From Microbacterium sp. STN6 (lineage in GTDB: Bacteria > Actinomycetota > Actinomycetes > Actinomycetales > Microbacteriaceae): a stretch of DNA of 64,000 nt. Under the pieces are notes generated by a model that was not told where the DNA came from, made no database searches, and was given only the letters and a program-made list of their open reading frames with translations. Positions 54,543-62,597 of this stretch are shown here, piece after piece. Location: NCBI RefSeq assembly GCF_026410545.1, contig NZ_JAPMIT010000002.1, positions 496,001 to 560,000 on the forward strand, given 5' to 3'. The position numbers and the translations under genes were made by a program. Within the stretch, counting starts at the first letter, position 1. Every line of letters begins with the position of its first letter.

Positions 54543-54602
54543 GCGCCTCGCGGGACCCGATAGTGTCTGGCGGGGCCCGTTGTTTCGGGTCCCGCGAGGC
54601 GC
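54543..54602. terminator. Perfect 18-bp inverted repeat between convergent clpX and M3 peptidase
   Basis: Arms 54543-54560 (GCGCCTCGCGGGACCCGA) and 54585-54602 are exact reverse complements with a 24-base loop. It sits between the ends of two convergent genes and would act as a bidirectional terminator. A further GGGTCCCGGGACC palindromic stretch follows at 54607-54619. Confidence 0.8.
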
Positions 54603-54648
54603 TTTGGGGTCCCGGGACCGGAGGGCCGGTGCCCAGCGCCGACGGGGA

Positions 54649-56694
54649 TCAGTCGGCGAGGCCGCGGCGCTTCAACAGAGGCTCGATCACCGCGTCGCGG
54701 CCGCGGAAGTCGCGGTACGCCTCCAGCGGGTCTTTCGAGCCACCGACGCCGAGCAGGCGGGTGCGGAACCGCTCGCCGTTCTCGCGCGTGAGCCCGCCGT
54801 TCTCGCGGAACCACTCGACCGTGTCGGCATCCAGCACCTCGCTCCAGATGTAGGAGTAGTAGCCGGCGTCGTAGCCGCCGGCGAAGGTGTGCTGGAAGTA
54901 CGTGCTCGAGTACCGCGGCGGCACGGCGGGGTTGTCGAGTCCGACCGCCGCGAGCGCGCTCGACTCGAATGCGTCGACGTCGGTCACGGTGTCGTCGGCC
55001 GTGATGGAGTGCCACGCCTGGTCAAGCAGCGCCGCGCCCAGGTACTCGCTCGTCTTGAAGCCCTCATTGAACGCCTCCGACGCACGCAGCTTGTCGACCA
55101 GTTCCTGCGGCATCGGCTCGTTCGTGCGGTAGTGACGGGCGTAGTTCGCGAGAACGTCGGGCCACAGCATCCACATCTCATTCACCTGGCTCGGGAACTC
55201 CACGAAGTCGCGAAACACGTTCGTTCCCGCGAATTTCGGGTAGGTGACGTGGGCGAAGAGCCCGTGCAGCGCGTGGCCGAACTCGTGGAAGAGCGTGTTG
55301 ACCTCGTCGTACGTGAGCAGGGTCGGCTCGCCCGCCGCCGGCTTGGGCACGTTGTGGTTGTTCACGACGACGGTGGGGGAGTCGAGCAGCGTCGACTGCG
55401 AGGTCAGCGGGTTCATCCATGCCCCACCGCGCTTCGAGTCGCGCGTGTACAGGTCGTACAGGAACAGGCCGAGGGCGCTGCCGTCTTCGTTGAAGACCTC
55501 GAAAACCCGCACGTCGGGGTGGTAGGCCGTCAGGTCGTGTCGCTCGGCGAAGGTCAGGCCATAGAGCTTGCTGGCGGCGAAGAAGACCCCGTCGTGCAAC
55601 ACGCGCTCGGCCTCGAAGTACGGCCGCATGGCGGCGGTGTCGACATCGTAGGCCGCCTTTCGCGCAGCCTCGGTGTAGTAGGCCCAGTCCCATGCCTGCA
55701 CCTCGGAGTCGTGCCCGGCCGACTCTGCCTGGTGCTGCAGCTCCTGCTGTTCGGCGCGGGCGTTGCGCGCGGCGGGCACAGCAAGACGGCCGAGCATGTC
55801 GGCGACCGCCTGCGGATTCTTTGCGGTCTCATCCGCCGTCACGTACTCGGCGTGGGTGGCGAAGCCGAGCAGCCGCGCCCGTTCGGCGCGAAGCCGGGTG
55901 ATCTCGAGCACCACCTGCCGGTTGTCGTGCTCATTGCCGCGAGCCGAGCGTGAGCGTGAGGCGGCCATTACGCGCTGCCTGAGATCGCGGTTCGTGAGAG
56001 AAGCGAGAAGCGGATGCCCCGTCGGCAGCACCAGCGTGATGAGGTACTTGCCGTCGAGCCCTCGACCGCGGGCGGCCTCGGCAGCCGCCGAGACCTGCCC
56101 GTCATCGAGGCCGTCGAGCTGCGAAACGTCGTCCACGACGACCGCGAGATCGTTGGTGTCGGCGAGCAGGTTCTTGTCGAAGCGGGTCGTCAGGCTCGAC
56201 AGCGCCTCGTTGATCTCGCGCAGTCGTCGGGCACCCTCGTCGTCTAGCCCGGCGCCAGCGAGGGTGAACTCCGTGTGGTACCTCTCGAGCAAATATCGCG
56301 ATTCAGGGTCGAGGTCGAGTGCGTCGCGCTGGTCGTACACGCTTTCGATGCGCGCGTAGAGGTCGCGGTTCAGCGTGATGGCATCCTGGTGCGCGGCCAG
56401 CCGCGGCGCGATCTTCTCTTCGAGTGCATTGGTGAAGTCGGTCGAATCGGCCGAGCTCTTGTTGAAGAACACCTCCGCCACGCGCAGTAACGTCTGCCCG
56501 CTGCGTTCCAGCGGCAACAGCGTGTTCTCGAACGAGGCCGGCTCGGAGTTCGCAGTGATTGCGTCGATCTCGGCAAGCTGCTCGGCGAAGCCACGCTCGA
56601 AGGCGGGCTCATAGTGCTCGTCGGCGATCTCGGCGAACGGGGGCAGCTGGTACGGGAGCGGGCTCGGAGTGAAGAAGGGGTTCGTTTCGGCCAT
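54649..56694 (-). CDS. M3-family oligopeptidase/dipeptidyl carboxypeptidase
   Basis: The 681-residue zinc metallopeptidase resembles Dcp/oligopeptidase A. The zinc motif is HEFGH at 470-474 (FHEFGHALHGLF), with the downstream glutamate region. No signal peptide, so it would process peptides in the cytoplasm. It starts at the ATG 56694. It is divergent from a winged-helix regulator gene and shares a region with phased TTGCAAA elements that probably control one or both. Confidence 0.93.
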   Translation of the reverse strand: MAETNPFFTPSPLPYQLPPFAEIADEHYEPAFERGFAEQLAEIDAITANSEPASFENTLLPLERSGQTLLRVAEVFFNKSSADSTDFTNALEEKIAPRLAAHQDAITLNRDLYARIESVYDQRDALDLDPESRYLLERYHTEFTLAGAGLDDEGARRLREINEALSSLTTRFDKNLLADTNDLAVVVDDVSQLDGLDDGQVSAAAEAARGRGLDGKYLITLVLPTGHPLLASLTNRDLRQRVMAASRSRSARGNEHDNRQVVLEITRLRAERARLLGFATHAEYVTADETAKNPQAVADMLGRLAVPAARNARAEQQELQHQAESAGHDSEVQAWDWAYYTEAARKAAYDVDTAAMRPYFEAERVLHDGVFFAASKLYGLTFAERHDLTAYHPDVRVFEVFNEDGSALGLFLYDLYTRDSKRGGAWMNPLTSQSTLLDSPTVVVNNHNVPKPAAGEPTLLTYDEVNTLFHEFGHALHGLFAHVTYPKFAGTNVFRDFVEFPSQVNEMWMLWPDVLANYARHYRTNEPMPQELVDKLRASEAFNEGFKTSEYLGAALLDQAWHSITADDTVTDVDAFESSALAAVGLDNPAVPPRYSSTYFQHTFAGGYDAGYYSYIWSEVLDADTVEWFRENGGLTRENGERFRTRLLGVGGSKDPLEAYRDFRGRDAVIEPLLKRRGLAD

Positions 56695-56722
56695 GCCTCA
56701 AGCCTAGGGCGGCATGCGCGCG

Positions 56723-56785
56723 GTGCAAACACCCCGTTGCAAACCAGCTGTTGCAAAGAACCAGTTGCAAAGGATCCTTTGCAAC
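56723..56785. promoter_or_regulatory. Phased TTGCAAA operator array with 22-bp perfect palindrome
   Basis: The core TTGCAAA or TGCAAAC occurs as direct copies: GTGCAAAC at 56723, GTTGCAAAC at 56736, GTTGCAAAG at 56750 and GTTGCAAAG at 56764, spaced 13, 14 and 14 bases apart. The last copy forms the left half of a perfect 22-base palindrome, GTTGCAAAGGATCCTTTGCAAC at 56764-56785 (positions given as the two halves GTTGCAAAGGA/TCCTTTGCAAC). It lies between the divergent M3 peptidase and ArsR-like regulator genes. Confidence 0.8.
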
Positions 56786-56800
56786 TGTAACATTGGTGTT

Positions 56801-57400
56801 ATGGAAGAGGAGTACACGCCCAAGGCGGATCGCAACATCGACCTTGAGTCGCTCAAGGCGCTGGCGCATCCGCTTCGCGTGCAGATCGTCGACGTTCTCG
56901 CGCAGTATGGGCCGCACACCGCCAGTGGTCTGGCGGCCCGACTGGGGGAGTCGAGCGGCGCCACCAGCTACCACCTGCGCCAGCTGGCCAAGCACGACTT
57001 CGTGCGCGAAATCGTCGGCCGCGGCACATCCCGCGAGCGCTGGTGGGAACGGACGCCGGGCGGCCTCAACCTCGATGCCCGCACGCTCGCCGATACCGAG
57101 GCGGCCCGTGCTGCCGCCACCATGGTGGTGCGGCAGTGGCAGCAGACACGCGAGCAGCAGCTGAACGCGTTTCTCGACCGGGGCCTCGATGTGCTGCCTG
57201 GCGCATGGATGGATGCGTCGGTCATCTCGACCTCGAACGTGCGGGTGACGGCCGAGCAGCTGCACGAATTCACCGAGCAATGGCAGCGCCATGTTGATGC
57301 ATTCGCCGAGAAGCATCGCGGGCAGAACCCCACCGGGTCGCGGCCCGTGCAGATCCAGTTCAACGCCTTTCCCCTCATCGACGGCCAGGAGACCCCCTGA
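56801..57400 (+). CDS. ArsR-like winged-helix transcriptional regulator
   Basis: The 199-residue protein has an N-terminal winged helix (LKALAHPLRVQIVDVLAQYGPHTASGLAARLG near 17-48; SGATSYHLRQLAKHDFV near 51-67) and a helical C-terminal part (QQTREQQLNAFLDRGLDVLPGAW). The ATG at 56801 is 15 bases after the operator array, so autoregulation is likely; earlier in-frame starts would run through the array. No metal-binding cysteine cluster is seen. It may also control the divergent M3 peptidase and the small gene downstream, whose start overlaps its stop. Confidence 0.88.
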   Translation: MEEEYTPKADRNIDLESLKALAHPLRVQIVDVLAQYGPHTASGLAARLGESSGATSYHLRQLAKHDFVREIVGRGTSRERWWERTPGGLNLDARTLADTEAARAAATMVVRQWQQTREQQLNAFLDRGLDVLPGAWMDASVISTSNVRVTAEQLHEFTEQWQRHVDAFAEKHRGQNPTGSRPVQIQFNAFPLIDGQETP

Positions 57401-57624
57401 TGACGACAGTGACCATACGGATGACGGGCCGCCGCCGGCGCCCCAGCCCCTTCGAGGCCGCGGTGGCCCGCGTCGGCCTCGCCCTCGTACGCTGGGCCGG
57501 CCACAGGGCGGAGCGCCGCGCCGAGGCCGCGAACCGGCCGCGCCTCAGCGCGGCAGCGCGCTCCGCGGCGATAGACATGCAGCGTGAGAGGTCGCTACGC
57601 GCCTACGGATTCGGGCCGCGCTAA
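57400..57624 (+). CDS. Small basic hypothetical protein coupled to the regulator
   Basis: The 74-residue basic protein (RRRRPSPFEAAVARVGLALVRWAGHRAERRAEAANRP) overlaps the regulator stop codon (TGATG), so it is translationally coupled. It has an amphipathic or weakly hydrophobic helix at about 18-34. No family is recognised. In related genomes such short genes may precede a transporter, but none follows here. Confidence 0.6.
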   Translation: MTTVTIRMTGRRRRPSPFEAAVARVGLALVRWAGHRAERRAEAANRPRLSAAARSAAIDMQRERSLRAYGFGPR

Positions 57625-57630
57625 GCGCGC

Positions 57631-57662
57631 GAGCTATCGAGCTATCGAGCTATCGAGCGATC
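57631..57662. repeat. Four 8-bp tandem repeats
   Basis: GAGCTATC is repeated at 57631, 57639 and 57647, followed by GAGCGATC at 57655. It lies between the ends of two convergent genes and is unusually AT-rich for this genome. Confidence 0.85.
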
Positions 57663-57671
57663 GATGCGGCC

Positions 57672-57944
57672 CTACTCGTCGTCCTCGTCGAAAGGGTCGG
57701 GCACACCGTCGGCCGGCTGAGTGATCGTCGCGCTGTCCTCGTGCGGGTTGTAGCGGATCACGGTTCCATCGTCGAGCTCGATGACGGGCTTGTTCTCCAG
57801 CCACGTCAGCGTCCAGCGCCAGTTCGCAGTCTGCGCGTCGACGGCCGCGAGCTCCTCCTCGGCGGCGTGCACGGCAAGCCGCACGACCTCCGGGAGGTTC
57901 GCGGGCGGCTCGTCGCCGACGGCCCATCTCGTGCCGAGCTGCAT
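57672..57944 (-). CDS. Small acidic hypothetical protein
   Basis: The 90-residue protein (ANWRWTLTWLENKPVIELDDGTVIRYNPHED) has a helix followed by a strand-rich region and an acidic tail. ATG at 57944 lies 4 bases after the GNAT stop, so it is probably co-transcribed with GNAT and valS. No function is known. Confidence 0.65.
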   Translation of the reverse strand: MQLGTRWAVGDEPPANLPEVVRLAVHAAEEELAAVDAQTANWRWTLTWLENKPVIELDDGTVIRYNPHEDSATITQPADGVPDPFDEDDE

Positions 57945-57948
57945 GGCG

Positions 57949-58395
57949 CTACAGCCTGATCTCGTAAGTGACCGCGGGTGAGCGCGTGCCCAGCGTCTCG
58001 TACAGCGACGCCGCCGGGTCGTTCTCGCCGCTCGAGGCCCACTGCACCACCCCGAAGCCCTTCTCGGCGGCCAGCCCACGCACCGCCTGAATCAGTGCAG
58101 TGCCCGCGCCCTGCTCGCGCGAGTCGGGCGCGACGTAGAGCTCGTCGATGAACATGCCGTGGTCGTTGGCGAGCGGCCGGGCGAATTCCCGGAAGTGCGC
58201 GAGGCCCACGAGGCGACCGTCGTCAGCGGCAGCGACGATGGCCTGCTCCTCATGCGATGCGTCACTGAGCCACGTCCACACGCGAAGGGCGCGGGTGTCA
58301 TCCAGGGGGGTGTCGAACGTCTCGGCGTAGCCCTCGTAGAGGCTGAGCCACGCGAAGAAGTCGCCCTCGGCGAGTGGTCTGATGGTGATCGACAT
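57949..58395 (-). CDS. GNAT-family N-acetyltransferase
   Basis: The 148-residue protein has the GNAT acetyl-CoA motif LYVAPDSREQGAGTALIQAV near 86-105 and the C-terminal GFGVVQWASSGENDPAASLYETLGTR block. It would acetylate an amine substrate that cannot be predicted. AGGAGG precedes the ATG at 58395. It lies 62 bases downstream of valS on the same strand. Confidence 0.9.
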   Translation of the reverse strand: MSITIRPLAEGDFFAWLSLYEGYAETFDTPLDDTRALRVWTWLSDASHEEQAIVAAADDGRLVGLAHFREFARPLANDHGMFIDELYVAPDSREQGAGTALIQAVRGLAAEKGFGVVQWASSGENDPAASLYETLGTRSPAVTYEIRL

Positions 58396-58457
58396 GGCGG
58401 CCTCCTGTTCACTGACACTACCCGGCGTCGCGGCGCCCGGCGATGGGTGGGCGCCGC

Positions 58458-61130
58458 TCACGACTCGAACGTCACGGAGACGCTCAGCTCGTCGCCCTCG
58501 ACGATCTCGAGCGTGTCAATGCGGCCGACGGCCTTCAGATCGTCCGCGGCGTCGGCCAGCGCATCGCGCAGGTCGGCCGGTGCGGCGATCGTCGCCGAGG
58601 CTACCGGAGTCTTCTGCGACACCTTCGCATCGGTCTTCGCACGACGGATGCCGGTGAGAGCCGCACTCGCGGCCTGCAGCACCGCCGTGCGTCCTTCCGC
58701 CGCCGCGACCCCCGCCGCTTCCGGCCACGGTGCCGCGTGCACCGACCCGTCGTGCGACCACGACCACGCCTCTTCTGTCGCGAACGGCACGAACGGGGCG
58801 AACAGGCGTAGCAGTGTCGCCAGTGCGATGCGGAGGGCCCGCACCGCGGAGGCGCGGCCCTCGTCGTCGCCGTGCTGCCCGTATGCGCGCTCCTTGACGA
58901 GCTCGAGATAGTCGTCGCAGAACGTCCAGAAGAACGTCTCCGTCGTCTCGAGCGCACGCGCGTGGTCGTACTCGTCGAACGCCTTCGTGGCCTCCTGCAC
59001 GACGCGCGCGAGCGCGGCGAGCATGCTCGCGTCCAGGGGACGCAGGCCGCTGTCGGCGGCGTTCGCGCCCGCGGAGCCGGGCGCATCCGCTGCGTCGCCC
59101 GCTGCGTCGCCGGCTACGCCGTCCGCTGCGTCGCCCGCTGCCTCGTCGCCGGCTGCATCGATGCCCGAGGCGTCGAAGCCGAGGATGAACTTCGCGGCGT
59201 TCAGGATCTTGATGGCGAGCCGTCGGCCGATCTTGATCTGTGTCGGATTCTGCGGGTCGAAGGCGGCGTCGGTGCCGAGCCGGCTCGAGGCCGCCCAGTA
59301 GCGCACCGCGTCGGAGCCGTGCTGCTCAAGAATGTCGGCGGGCGTGACGACGTTGCCCTTCGACTTCGACATCTTCTTGCGGTCGGGGTCGACGATGAAG
59401 CCCGAGAGTGCCGCGTTCGCCCACGGCGCCCGGCCATGCTCGAGCTGAGCGCGGAGCATGGTGGAGAACAGCCAGGTGCGAATGATGTCCTGGCCCTGCG
59501 GGCGCAGGTCGAAGGGGAAGACCGCGTCGAACAGCTGCGGGTCGCGCTCCCAGCCGCCCGCCAGCTGCGGGGTGAGCGATGAGGTCATCCAGGTGTCCAT
59601 GACGTCCACCTCCCCGATGAAGCCGCCCGGCACACCGCGCCGACTCTCGTCGTAGCCGGGAGCCGGGGCGGAAGACGGGTCGACCGGCAGCTGCTCCTCG
59701 CTCGGCAGAATGGGCTCCTCGAACACCGGGTTGCCGTCGGAATCCAGCGGGTACCAGACCGGGATGGGCACACCGAAGAAACGCTGTCGCGAGATCAGCC
59801 AGTCGCCCGAGAGCCCGCCCACCCAGTTCTCGTAGCGCACGCGCATGAAGTCGGGGTGCCAGTCGAGCTCGCGGCCGAGGTCGGTGAGGCGCTGCTTGAG
59901 CGCATCATCCCTGGCGCCGTTGGTGACGTACCACTGACGGGTCGAGACAATCTCGAGGGGCTTGTCACCCTTCTCGAAGAACTTAACCGGGTGCGTGATG
60001 TTCTTCGGCTCGCCCTCGAGGTCGCCGGAGCCACGCAGCAGCTCTACCATCTCCTTCTTGGCCGAGAACACGGTCTTGCCCGCGAGCTGCTCGTAGGCCG
60101 CCCGGCCCGCCTCGGACGTGATCCACTCGGGGGTCTGACTTACGAGACGGCCATCGAATCCGAGGATCGCCCGGTTGGGCAGGTCGAGCTCGCGCCACCA
60201 CACCACGTCGGTGATGTCGCCGAACGTGCAGATCATCGCAATGCCGCTGCCCTTGTCCGGCTGGGCAAGGTGGTGCGCCAGGACGGGCACCTCGACGCCG
60301 AAGACCGGCGTCGTCACGGTCGTTCCGAAGAGCGCCTGATAGCGCTCGTCATCCGGATGCGCCACCAGCGCCACGCAGGCAGGCAGCAGTTCCGGCCGGG
60401 TCGTCTCGATGAAGACGGGGCCGGTCTCGCCGTGGAACGACACCCGGTGGTACGCGCCGGGGGCGTCGCGGTCCTCGAGCTCGGCCTGGGCGACGGCGGT
60501 GCGGAACGTGACATCCCACAGCGTCGGCGCCATGGCCTGGTATGCCTCGCCGCGCGCGATATTGCGCAGGAACGCCAGTTGCGAGGTGCGCAGCGATTCG
60601 TCGCCGATGGTGCGGTAGGTCTGGCTCCAGTCGACCGAGAGGCCGAGGGCACGCCACACGGCCTCGAACTGCTTCTCATCCTCGACCGTGAGGCGCTCGC
60701 ACAGCTCAATGAAGTTGCGCCGCGAAATGGGCTTCTGGTCGGCGGCCTTGGTGCTCTTGTTGTCGCCGCCCTCGAACGGCGGCGTGAAGTCGGTCTCATA
60801 CGGCAGGCTCGGGTCGCAGCGCACGCCGTAGTAGTTCTGAACGCGACGCTCGGTGGGCAGGCCGTTGTCGTCCCAGCCCATCGGGTAGAACACGTTCTTG
60901 CCGCGCATGCGCTGGTAGCGGGCCACGACATCCGTGTGCGTGTAGCTGAAGACGTGACCGATGTGCAGAGAGCCGGATGCCGTCGGCGGCGGCGTATCGA
61001 TCGAGTAGATCGCGTCGCGCTCAAGCCGGCCGCGATCGAAGCGATACGTGCCCTCGGCATCCCAGGTGCCGCCCCATTTTGCTTCGAGGCCCTCGAGTGC
61101 GGGCTTGTCGGGAATGTCGGGGCTGGTCAT
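58458..61130 (-). CDS. valS: Valyl-tRNA synthetase with low-complexity insertion
   Basis: The 890-residue class I synthetase charges tRNA-Val. The HIGH motif is at 56-59 in SLHIGHVF and KMSKS at 586-590. An editing (CP1) domain lies between. Residues about 655-693 form an Ala/Gly/Asp-rich low-complexity stretch (repeats of AAGDAA and GDAADG type) in the anticodon-binding region, encoded by a repetitive stretch near 59050-59165. The rest of the anticodon-binding domain follows. Catalytic motifs are intact, so it should be functional. Confidence 0.96.
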   Translation of the reverse strand: MTSPDIPDKPALEGLEAKWGGTWDAEGTYRFDRGRLERDAIYSIDTPPPTASGSLHIGHVFSYTHTDVVARYQRMRGKNVFYPMGWDDNGLPTERRVQNYYGVRCDPSLPYETDFTPPFEGGDNKSTKAADQKPISRRNFIELCERLTVEDEKQFEAVWRALGLSVDWSQTYRTIGDESLRTSQLAFLRNIARGEAYQAMAPTLWDVTFRTAVAQAELEDRDAPGAYHRVSFHGETGPVFIETTRPELLPACVALVAHPDDERYQALFGTTVTTPVFGVEVPVLAHHLAQPDKGSGIAMICTFGDITDVVWWRELDLPNRAILGFDGRLVSQTPEWITSEAGRAAYEQLAGKTVFSAKKEMVELLRGSGDLEGEPKNITHPVKFFEKGDKPLEIVSTRQWYVTNGARDDALKQRLTDLGRELDWHPDFMRVRYENWVGGLSGDWLISRQRFFGVPIPVWYPLDSDGNPVFEEPILPSEEQLPVDPSSAPAPGYDESRRGVPGGFIGEVDVMDTWMTSSLTPQLAGGWERDPQLFDAVFPFDLRPQGQDIIRTWLFSTMLRAQLEHGRAPWANAALSGFIVDPDRKKMSKSKGNVVTPADILEQHGSDAVRYWAASSRLGTDAAFDPQNPTQIKIGRRLAIKILNAAKFILGFDASGIDAAGDEAAGDAADGVAGDAAGDAADAPGSAGANAADSGLRPLDASMLAALARVVQEATKAFDEYDHARALETTETFFWTFCDDYLELVKERAYGQHGDDEGRASAVRALRIALATLLRLFAPFVPFATEEAWSWSHDGSVHAAPWPEAAGVAAAEGRTAVLQAASAALTGIRRAKTDAKVSQKTPVASATIAAPADLRDALADAADDLKAVGRIDTLEIVEGDELSVSVTFES

Positions 61131-61231
61131 GGCTCTGCTCTCGGTTCGATATATGCGGCACCGCGTCCGTGAAGGTGCCTGAGTGTGGGATCGCTCAATC
61201 TTAAGCGACGCGTCGGGGCATGCACCAAAGC

Positions 61232-61268
61232 GAGCGCGGGCCCGGCCGATGTGGCCAGGCCCGCGCTC
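61232..61268 (-). terminator. Hairpin terminator upstream of valS
   Basis: Arms 61232-61247 (GAGCGCGGGCCCGGCC) and 61253-61268 (GGCCAGGCCCGCGCTC) pair at 15 of 16 positions around a 5-base loop. On the minus strand it follows the small basic gene and is followed by a GCTTTGG stretch, so it probably ends that transcript before valS. Confidence 0.8.
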
Positions 61269-61286
61269 CCATTAATCGAACTGTTC

Positions 61287-61412
61287 TCAGTGCCCCTTGC
61301 GAGGCTTGATGAACTCGGTGTCGCTCTTCTCGCGCTTCTGTGCGCGCTTGTCCTTCAGCGACAACTGCGGTGCCTTTTTGGTCTTGTCTCCACGAGGTGA
61401 TTTACCGGCCAT
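61287..61412 (-). CDS. Small basic hypothetical protein (41 aa)
   Basis: The 41-residue lysine-rich protein begins MAGKSPRGDKTKKAP and contains LSLKDKRAQKREKSDTEF. This type of short basic product with a clear start recurs in Microbacteriaceae genomes. It has a purine-rich GGGAG about 12 bases upstream and a strong terminator downstream. Function unknown; possibly nucleic-acid or ribosome associated by composition only. Confidence 0.6.
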   Translation of the reverse strand: MAGKSPRGDKTKKAPQLSLKDKRAQKREKSDTEFIKPRKGH

Positions 61413-61501
61413 GATCCACTTACGCTCCCTTGTCAGATTGCGTGCTTGCCCTGACCATAGCCCAGTATCCGAAGGAATGGGCTGACAGTTGCCCGACACG
61501 C

Positions 61502-62488
61502 TCACCTCTCGAAAGGAGAGGTTCCGGCGAACTCCGCGAGACTGAGGAGGTTGCCCTCCGAGTCCATGAACCATGCGGCTTTCATGGCGCCGGTGTCCAT
61601 GATCTCCCCGCGCACGGTGACGCCTCGAATGTCATATCGCTTGAAGCACACACCCGCGGTCTTGAGCCGCGTGACCTCGGCCAGCAGATCGTCAACGACA
61701 AGTCCGACCTGGTCGTGCGTTCCCGAGGGGCTTCCCGTGCTCGGGAAGATCATGAAGTGGGCGCCGTTGACGTCAAAGTAGAGGTGATTGTGGATATCGG
61801 CGAAGGGCACGAGCCCGAGCGTCTCCTGATAGAACCGCCGGGCCCGCTCGAGATCCTGCGCGGGGAGCTTGGCATAGACGTCCCGTATCCCCCCAGCTGT
61901 GGAGACCGCACTCCGCCACGGAAGCACGTCTCTGCCGCTCAGCGCGATCAGTCGGTCCTGCAGGCTGTCGCTGGGTGCTGGCACTTCCGGGCCGAAGGCG
62001 GTGCCGCGCGGTCGAGTGCGAAACCGTTTCTCAGCGGTCCGCAGCGCGGTCTCGGCCACCTCCCGAGGCCACACGGGAGCGAGCTCGAGCGAAACGGCGA
62101 GATCCCAACCATGGATCAGCGAATCCATCTGATTGATGGCCGCCGCGGCCTCTGCCGGGAAGTCGCCAAACGACAGCGAAAGCACGGCAGACGGGTCGGC
62201 GAGGGAGGCCCATGCCGCCACATTTCGCTCGACGGCCGCGTCGAAGCGCTCGAGAGCGGTGCCGACCGCCGCGTCGGGATCGCTTTCAGCAACCGGCGCG
62301 CTCCGAGTGCCCCCGCCGGCCGCTCTGGAGAACATGTCGATCGTGTCGACGACGTGGTCGAACACGTCACGGACAGTCCATTCCGAGCACGGGGTCGGCT
62401 GACCCAACACGGCGTCGTTGATGCGCGCGATGGGCTCTCGCACGACGGCGTATGTGCCGGCAAGCAACTTTGGCCAGTCATTCATCAC
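61502..62488 (-). CDS. TIGR03086-like domain fused to a VOC (glyoxalase) domain
   Basis: The 328-residue protein is a two-domain fusion. Residues about 1-200 match the mycothiol-dependent/TIGR03086 DinB-fold family (EWTVRDVFDHVVDTIDMF near 38-55; LIHGWDLAVSLEL near 125-137). Residues about 205-325 form a VOC domain (AKLPAQDLERARRFYQETLGLVP; LYFDVNGAHFMIF; DTGAMKAAWFMDSEGNLLSLAEF) with metal-ligand-like histidine and glutamate positions. A divergent TetR regulator and its palindrome suggest induction by a small electrophile or toxic compound. The reaction is unknown. Confidence 0.8.
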   Translation of the reverse strand: MMNDWPKLLAGTYAVVREPIARINDAVLGQPTPCSEWTVRDVFDHVVDTIDMFSRAAGGGTRSAPVAESDPDAAVGTALERFDAAVERNVAAWASLADPSAVLSLSFGDFPAEAAAAINQMDSLIHGWDLAVSLELAPVWPREVAETALRTAEKRFRTRPRGTAFGPEVPAPSDSLQDRLIALSGRDVLPWRSAVSTAGGIRDVYAKLPAQDLERARRFYQETLGLVPFADIHNHLYFDVNGAHFMIFPSTGSPSGTHDQVGLVVDDLLAEVTRLKTAGVCFKRYDIRGVTVRGEIMDTGAMKAAWFMDSEGNLLSLAEFAGTSPFER

Positions 62489-62563
62489 GGTTCCCTACAC
62501 CTTCAGATTTCTTCTTGGGAACGCTTCAATCACCGGAGCGCTCCAGTTCAGCAACTCTCGCTC

Positions 62564-62592
62564 GCTAGAGTACGCTCTAGCTGATACTCTAG
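62564..62592. promoter_or_regulatory. Likely TetR operator: CTAGAG inverted repeats
   Basis: GCTAGAG at 62564-62570 and CTCTAGC at 62575-62581 form a 7-bp inverted repeat around TACG, followed by a related ACTCTAG half at 62586-62592. It lies 6 bases before the TetR start and 76 bases from the divergent fusion gene, a normal TetR autoregulation position. Confidence 0.7.
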
Positions 62593-62597
62593 TCAAC

